From assembly GCF_032854445.1 (NCBI RefSeq), contig NC_088295.1, positions 6,884,501-6,948,500 on the forward strand: a DNA stretch of 64,000 bases. Reading direction: 5' to 3'. Source of the stretch: Liolophura sinensis (Eukaryota; Mollusca; Polyplacophora; Chitonida; Chitonidae). Of this stretch, positions 61,701 through 64,000 are shown one piece after another. The translations under genes and the position numbers were made by a program. The notes beneath the pieces are model-generated. The model saw only the letters and a list, made by a program, of their open reading frames with translations. It was not told the DNA's origin and did not search any database. The number at the start of each line of letters is the position of its first letter. Positions within the stretch are counted from its first letter, which is position 1.

Positions 61701-62628
61701 ACCTGATGTTTTTCTTCTTCATTCTCATCGTGTTTGTCGTCAGTTTTGGTGTTGCCTACACGGCCAACCTCTATCCCAACTCTGAACTCTCCTGGAATGT
61801 GCTAAAGAACGTGGTTTACCTCCCCTACTGGCAGATGTATGGAGAACTCTTCCTCGAGGATGTAGAAGGTACGGTCTAAGCTCCCTTGCCTCCCCTTGTT
61901 AATAACCAGCAGAGCCAGCATGGGCACGTTTTCCCCAAACAGGCTTGGTGCATGTTGAACCTTCCACCACAGCAATTCCACCCAGTTATAAAGAAAACTG
62001 AATTGATACCGCTGCTTAATAAGGAGACAACACTAATGCATACATGCAGTCGTCATGAATTGTCAGAATTGTCATGAAGAGTTGGAAAATTCTGTTTCTG
62101 ATGCTTTAAATGTTTGAAGCCATATAACTTACATACTCCTCGAAGTTTTCTGAATTGCTAACACTATTGAAACAGCTGAGTGTAGCATACATGTACGTGC
62201 ATGTGAGCACATCACAGCCACTCAGGAGCCTCACAGCAATGCAGCCACTGTGAGTTCAAGTCCAGTTCATGCTGTCTTCCTCATTCATCCTGCAGATGGT
62301 TGTTGGTTTCCTCCCCAATCCCCTTGCTCCTCCTTCCATAATACTGGCCACCACCATATAAGTGAAATGTTCTTGAGTATGCATTAGCTCCGGTCAAATT
62401 TTTCAAATTATTATGAAATGTTCAAGTGACTGTAGCCCATTGACTGTAGCCCATTGTGTTTTCAGGTGACATGCCTGATGGTTCATGCTCATACAATTCC
62501 ACGATCTACCACTCTGATGAGGACATAGAAAGGTGTCCACAGAAAACCTGGATCGTCCCAGTCCTAGCTGCAATATACCTGCTTCTCACCAACATTCTGC
62601 TGGTTAACCTGCTAATTGCTATGTTCAG
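31485..62628 (+). CDS. TRPM-family cation channel (TRPM2/4/5/8-like), partial at both ends
   Basis: Twenty-two exons: 31485-32593, 33698-33780, 34024-34198, 34688-34867, 35993-36162, 39899-40078, 40622-40787, 42010-42166, 43370-43442, 43750-43856, 44575-44706, 45682-45744, 46548-46674, 47810-47893, 52365-52523, 52910-53010, 53214-53440, 53948-54315, 58865-59008, 59881-60135, 61694-61868, 62466-62628. Order of parts: disordered N terminus; the TRPM homology region with [24 protein letters not shown] and SGRAADIIA; ankyrin-like helices; then S1 to S6. The Ca-site residues of TRPM2/4/5/8 (EEIRQ in S2 and WNRLD in S3) are present. The window ends just after S6, so whether a NUDT9-H domain (TRPM2) follows is unknown. 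Most introns contain or consist of minisatellites, many of them built from the neighbouring splice site. About nine frame breaks occur; see separate entries. Confidence 0.9.
32594..33697 (+). other. TRPM intron, nothing else supported
   Basis: Ordinary intron sequence between the long N-terminal exon and the first TRPM homology exon. Confidence 0.6.
33698..47893 (+). CDS. TRPM homology region exons (cytosolic half)
   Basis: Thirteen exons. The first two hold a Cys-rich start ([26 protein letters not shown]) then [13 protein letters not shown]. The exon at 34688 has [17 protein letters not shown], and 35993 has [20 protein letters not shown], together resembling the nucleotide-binding SLOG-like fold of TRPM MHR1/2. 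The exon at 39899 has [19 protein letters not shown], and 40622 has [17 protein letters not shown]. Later exons are the helical repeats ([36 protein letters not shown]). Phases match except at 34867/35993 and 36162/39899, where one base is missing each time. The second case sits in a G run and is easily explained by a lost G. Confidence 0.88.
34868..35875 (+). repeat. 39-40-bp array spanning a TRPM donor
   Basis: About 25 copies start in the end of the exon that finishes at 34867 (CAGCACAG). Each carries the exon-like CAGCAYAG and the donor GTAAT. The second third of the array (from about 35560) is a variant with AATTAAGACAGGTAATGTAG. Confidence 0.93.
36195..39915 (+). repeat. 54-bp array spanning a TRPM acceptor
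   Basis: About 68 copies of a 54-bp unit fill the intron up to exon 39899 and include its first 20 or so bases (TGTATAACATAGAGGATATG in the exon, TGTGTAACATAGAGGATGTG in the repeats), each preceded by a pyrimidine stretch and CAG. The unit length keeps frames open on the minus strand (to 313 codons); these are shadows. Larger blocks are also duplicated, for example 39180-39470 and 39465-39740. Confidence 0.95.
40079..40621 (+). other. TRPM intron, nothing supported
   Basis: Unique-looking intron. The next intron, 40788 to about 41394, is similar until the acceptor-type array begins. Confidence 0.5.
41395..42018 (+). repeat. 37-40-bp array spanning a TRPM acceptor
   Basis: About 16 copies with ATATGTTCTTGTTGCAG followed by TGAGGAAGTG, imitating the true acceptor and the exon start TGAGGATGAG at 42010. 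Unit length varies by insertion of an extra CAG before TGAGG. Confidence 0.92.
42421..43395 (+). repeat. About 41-bp array spanning a TRPM acceptor
   Basis: Around 22 copies with TTTTACTCCCCAG followed by ATCAATGTGTTTGATATAGA, copying the acceptor and first 20 bases of the exon at 43370. Later units alternate AATATTGACAG and GACATAGAC variants. Confidence 0.93.
43482..43550 (+). mobile_element. SINE tail fragment (family B)
   Basis: Contains CGTCATATGACTGAAAAG and TAAACCCCAAGCACTCACTC, the 3' end of the element at 27699. Confidence 0.7.
43940..44345 (+). repeat. Irregular minisatellite in TRPM intron
   Basis: Imperfect copies around CACACCTGTACAACGGTCTC with variable spacing of 18-35 bp. 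It does not touch a splice junction. Open frames here are shadows. Confidence 0.8.
44745..44812 (+). mobile_element. SINE fragment (family A)
   Basis: CTCTGCAGGGTTTCCTTCC and ACCATAATGCTGACAACTGC blocks of family A with a following GCGAAGTATATTC. Very short remnant. Confidence 0.5.
45227..45478 (+). mobile_element. SINE, near full length (family A), TRPM intron
   Basis: Head GGGGCCTCTGTGGCTGTGAG, then AGTGCGGTTGCTGTAAGTTC, GGACGTACGTGGGAAGATCT, GGATGGTCATGGGTTTTTCC, ACCATAATGCTGGCAGCC, TTGAGTACGGCATAAAACAC and a short A-rich tail. It is more complete than the copy at 21682. Confidence 0.78.
45731..46078 (+). repeat. 31-bp array spanning a TRPM donor
   Basis: About 11 copies of CTCCTACTACAAT followed by GTAAGTCTGTTTATATAT. 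The first copy is the true exon end (CCTACTACAAT at 45744) and its donor GTAAGT. Later copies change the donor to GTAAAT or GAAAGT. Confidence 0.92.
46750..46795 (+). repeat. (CA)n microsatellite
   Basis: Pure ACAC run followed by a short interrupted ATACACATACAC part, in the intron after exon 46674. Confidence 0.9.
46963..47625 (+). repeat. 19-bp minisatellite in TRPM intron
   Basis: About 34 copies of CATACCCATCTGTCAGTGG with a few variant types (CCAATCTGTC, CGTGCCTTCTG). No stop codon falls in the unit in some frames, giving a 299-codon open frame that is not a gene. Confidence 0.93.
47945..48003 (+). mobile_element. SINE tail fragment (family B)
   Basis: TTCGTCGTCATATG...AAAATTGTTGAGTACGAC and TAAACCTTGAGCACTGACTC; 3' end only. 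Confidence 0.7.
48680..52385 (+). repeat. 43-bp array spanning a TRPM acceptor (largest intron array after the donor array at 54 kb)
   Basis: About 85 copies of a 43-bp unit with CTATTTGTTCCCGTCAAG and TATTTCCTCTTGCTATAGTG. The last copy is the functional acceptor and exon start at 52365 (GTTCCCGCCAG then GTAATTTCTCTCGACATAATG), recognisably the same sequence. In the copies the CAG is usually AAG or TAG. Local homogenisation is strong, with only a handful of variant positions. Confidence 0.93.
52910..53440 (+). CDS. TRPM pre-S1 exons with apparent frame breaks
   Basis: Exon 52910-53010 starts in frame as GGALLAAL but after a single extra base at 52933 continues as [19 protein letters not shown], which is what TRPM2 family members show in one frame. 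Exon 53214-53440 encodes [20 protein letters not shown] then [20 protein letters not shown], clearly TRPM, but its first two bases do not fit the incoming phase; one surplus C near 53215 would explain it. Without correction the protein would stop at TAA 52950. Confidence 0.72.
53415..53590 (+). repeat. Degenerate short array from a TRPM donor
   Basis: Four or five diverged copies of CAGTACACTCCCTCATGGAAG, the exon end at 53440, several still followed by GTCAGT. It is an older or less expanded version of the other junction arrays. The rest of the intron to 53947 shows nothing. Confidence 0.7.
53948..54315 (+). CDS. TRPM exon with S1 and start of S2
   Basis: S1 is [16 protein letters not shown], followed by a very acidic linker ([18 protein letters not shown]) and then [15 protein letters not shown] leading into S2. 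Both flanking junctions are phase 0 but the exon is 368 nt, so one frame change is needed, between about 54080 and 54270. In the frame of the exon end, TAA 54178-54180 is a stop; the upstream frame is open past it. Confidence 0.78.
54255..58725 (+). repeat. 67-bp array spanning a TRPM donor
   Basis: About 66 copies of a 67-bp unit made of the last 51 or so bases of the S1/S2 exon (TACACGGCTCCTGTGACC, TTTTACTGTAACCTG) and the first bases of the intron (GTAAGTCTGTGTA...). Almost every copy retains the donor GTAAGT or GTAAGC. Variants TAGACGACCCCAGTGACC and TACACGGCCCCTGTGACC are interspersed; three near-identical copies at 58240-58440 mark a recent duplication. Confidence 0.95.
58865..59008 (+). 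CDS. TRPM exon: S2 and S2-S3 calcium-site motif
   Basis: Continues S2 as [20 protein letters not shown] and ends LAVEEIRQ. The E and Q spaced three apart match the S2 pair that binds Ca2+ in TRPM2, TRPM4, TRPM5 and TRPM8. 48 codons, phase 0 at both ends, donor GTAAGC. Confidence 0.92.
58985..59800 (+). repeat. About 29-bp array spanning a TRPM donor, with higher-order period
   Basis: Some 25 diverged copies of GAGATCAGACAG followed by GTAAGCTGGTTATA, copied from the exon end at 59008. A larger block of about 170-180 bp (59010-59190 and 59195-59370) is itself duplicated. Confidence 0.92.
59881..60135 (+). CDS. TRPM exon: S3, S4 and S4-S5 linker
   Basis: 85 codons, phase 0. WNRLD opens S3 (N and D complete the calcium site), then [19 protein letters not shown]4 is [19 protein letters not shown], poor in positive charge as in TRPM channels. 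The linker [13 protein letters not shown] is the conserved TRPM form. Confidence 0.95.
60136..60395 (+). other. TRPM intron, nothing supported
   Basis: Short stretch between the donor GTATGT and the 49-bp array. Confidence 0.5.
60396..61281 (+). repeat. 49-bp minisatellite in TRPM intron
   Basis: About 18 copies with GTGCACTGATAGGCATTCAT and GTTTTACCATTTGTCAGTGA. It does not touch an exon. Confidence 0.93.
61385..61600 (+). mobile_element. SINE body fragment (family B)
   Basis: CCAAAGACTTTAAAAATGG, GGTCAGATCAAGGAAACAGG, GCCTGGTGTCAGTATAGTG and CACCATATGACTGAAAAA blocks shared with 23283 and, more distantly, 27699. Confidence 0.6.
61694..61868 (+). CDS. TRPM exon: S5 and pore
   Basis: S5 is [20 protein letters not shown], then [14 protein letters not shown] and the pore helix [20 protein letters not shown]. 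The filter position reads YGE where other TRPMs have FGE or FGQ. The acidic residue and following ELFLED suggest a cation pore that may pass divalent ions (inference). Ends in phase 1, donor GTACGG. Confidence 0.94.
62205..62400 (+). mobile_element. SINE fragment (family A)
   Basis: Degenerate copy with GCAGCCACTGTGAGTTCAAG, ATGGTTGTTGGTTTCCTCC, CCATAATACTGGCC and GTGAAATGTTCTTGAGTATG. Confidence 0.6.
62466..62628 (+). CDS. TRPM exon: post-pore loop and S6
   Basis: [20 protein letters not shown] with two Cys in the outer loop (SCSYN and RCPQK, a likely disulfide as in TRPM2-like channels) and a potential glycosylation site NST, then S6 as [26 protein letters not shown]. Ends in phase 2 at donor GTGAGC; no further exon is visible before the window ends. 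Confidence 0.94.
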
Positions 62629-64000
62629 GTGAGCCATAGTAATACACAGACAGCAGGTAAACATTGTGATGGTTTACATGTACCTTCTAATTGCTGTGCT
62701 CAGGTGAGCCACAATAATACACAGACAGCAGGTAAACATTCTGATGGTTTACTTGTACCTTCTAATTGCTGTGCTCAGGTGAGCTACAGTGATACACAGA
62801 CAGCAGGTAAACATTCTGCTGGTTAACATGCTAATTGCTGTGCTCAGGTGAGCCACAGTGATACACAGACAGCAGGTAAACATTCTGCTGGTTAACCTGC
62901 TAATTGCTGTGCTCAGGTGAGCCACAGTAATACACAGACAGCAGGTAAACATTCTGATGGTTTACTTGTACCTTCTAATTGCTGTGCTCAGGTGAGCCAC
63001 AGTGATACACAGACAGCAGGTAAACATTGTGATGGTTTACTTGTACCTTCTAATTGCTGTGCTCAGGTGAGCTACAATAATACACAGACAGCAAGTAAAC
63101 ATTGTGATGGTTAACCTGCTAATTGCTGTGCTCAGGTGAGCCACAATAATACACAGACAGCAGGTAAACATTCTGATGGTTTACTTGTACCTTCTAATTG
63201 CTGTGCTCAGGTGAGCCACAGTGATACACAGACAGCAGGTAAACATTCTGATGGTTTACTTGTACCTTCTAATTGCTGTGCTCAGGTGAGCCACAGTGAT
63301 ACACAGACAGCAGATAAACATTGTGATGGTTTACTTGTACCTTCTAATTGCTGTGCTCAGGTGAGCCACAGTGATACACAGACAGCAGGTAAACATTGTG
63401 ATGGTTTACTTGTACCTTCTAATTGCTGTGCTCAGGTGAGCTACAATAATACACAGACAGCAAGTAAACATTGTGATGGTTTACTTGTACCTTCTAATTG
63501 CTGTGCTCAGGTGAGCCACAGTGATACACAGACAGCAGGTAAACATTGTGATGGTTTACTTGTACCTTCTAATTGCTGTGCTCAGGTGAGCTACAATAAT
63601 ACACAGGCAGCAAGTAAACATTGTGATGGTTTACTTGTACCTTCTAATTGCTGTGCTCAGGTGAGCCACAGTGATACACAGACAGCAGGTAAACATTCTG
63701 ATGGTTTACTTGTACCTTCTAATTGCTGTGCTCAGGTGAGCTACAATAATACACAGACAGCAAGTAAACATTGTGATGGTTTACTTGTACCTTCTAATTG
63801 CTGTGCTCAGGTGAGCCACAGTGATACACAGACAGCAGGTAAACATTGTGATGGTTGACTTGTACCTTCTAATTGCTGTGCTCAGGTGAGCCACAGTGAT
63901 ACACAGACAGCAGGTAAACATTCTGATGGTTAACATGCTAATTGCTGTGCTCAGGTGAGCCACAGTGATACACAGACAGCAGGTAAACATTCTGATGGTT
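62590..64000 (+). repeat. 75-bp array spanning the TRPM S6 exon donor, runs off the right edge
   Basis: About 18 copies of a 75-bp unit: the last 38 or so bases of the S6 exon (AACATTCTGCTGGTTAACC, CTAATTGCTATGTTCAG) plus intron start GTGAGCCACAGTGATACACA. All copies keep GTGAGC or a close donor. As 75 is a multiple of 3, a 240-codon frame stays open; it is a shadow and is out of the channel's frame. Confidence 0.95.

Noticed and set aside
31485-62628. TRPM locus as an old pseudogene
   Set aside because: All 22 exons keep splice sites and conserved motifs, and the breaks are single-base indels without clear substitution-type stops. Recent loss or consensus error is more likely; left open in the findings.
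63136-63858. 240-codon frame with a 25-residue repeat
   Set aside because: Shadow of the 75-bp junction array; not the channel frame.

Overview
The window is eukaryotic DNA: intron-rich genes with GT-AG introns, tRNA-derived SINEs, Penelope-like retroelements and very large minisatellites. Two SINE types and their 3' tails look like those common in molluscs, so I favour a marine mollusc, probably a bivalve. That is recognition from memory, not a database result.

Layout. 991-1988 (-): first three coding exons of an unrecognised gene that runs off the left edge. 4960-5507 and 6338-6670: two Penelope-like element (PLE) fragments, each with its own 13-bp target-site duplication. 7466-17884 (+): a complete ERI2-like DEDDh 3'-5' exonuclease gene (8 exons, 706 aa, C-terminal GRF zinc finger). 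13504-13797 (-): nested in ERI2 intron 5, a 97-aa intronless ORF with a TATA box upstream and a canonical histone-mRNA 3' stem-loop 34 nt after its stop. 20277-22558 (+): a complete survivin (BIRC5) gene (4 exons, 137 aa). 23.9-30.2 kb: intergenic satellites and a full-length SINE. 30535-30744: a THAP-like fragment. 31485-62628 (+): at least 22 exons of a TRPM2/4/5/8-type cation channel, from an N-terminal disordered region to the end of S6; both ends are outside the window.

Two things stand out. First, the nested ORF has the layout of a replication-dependent histone gene (TATA, short leader, no intron, stem-loop, purine-rich downstream element) but encodes a protein I do not recognise. Second, about twelve of the minisatellites start or end exactly on splice junctions of ERI2 and TRPM: the repeat unit is a copy of the local exon end plus the adjacent intron, so each intron holds tens of copies of its own 5' or 3' splice site. 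Roughly 19 kb of the TRPM and ERI2 introns is made this way.

ERI2 and survivin read cleanly. The TRPM exons contain about nine apparent single-base frame breaks but no substitution-type stop codon that I could identify with confidence, which suggests local consensus errors more than ancient decay. Nothing suggests that the genes act together in one pathway, although the ERI1/ERI2 exonuclease family, histone-type mRNA ends and survivin all have links to the cell cycle.
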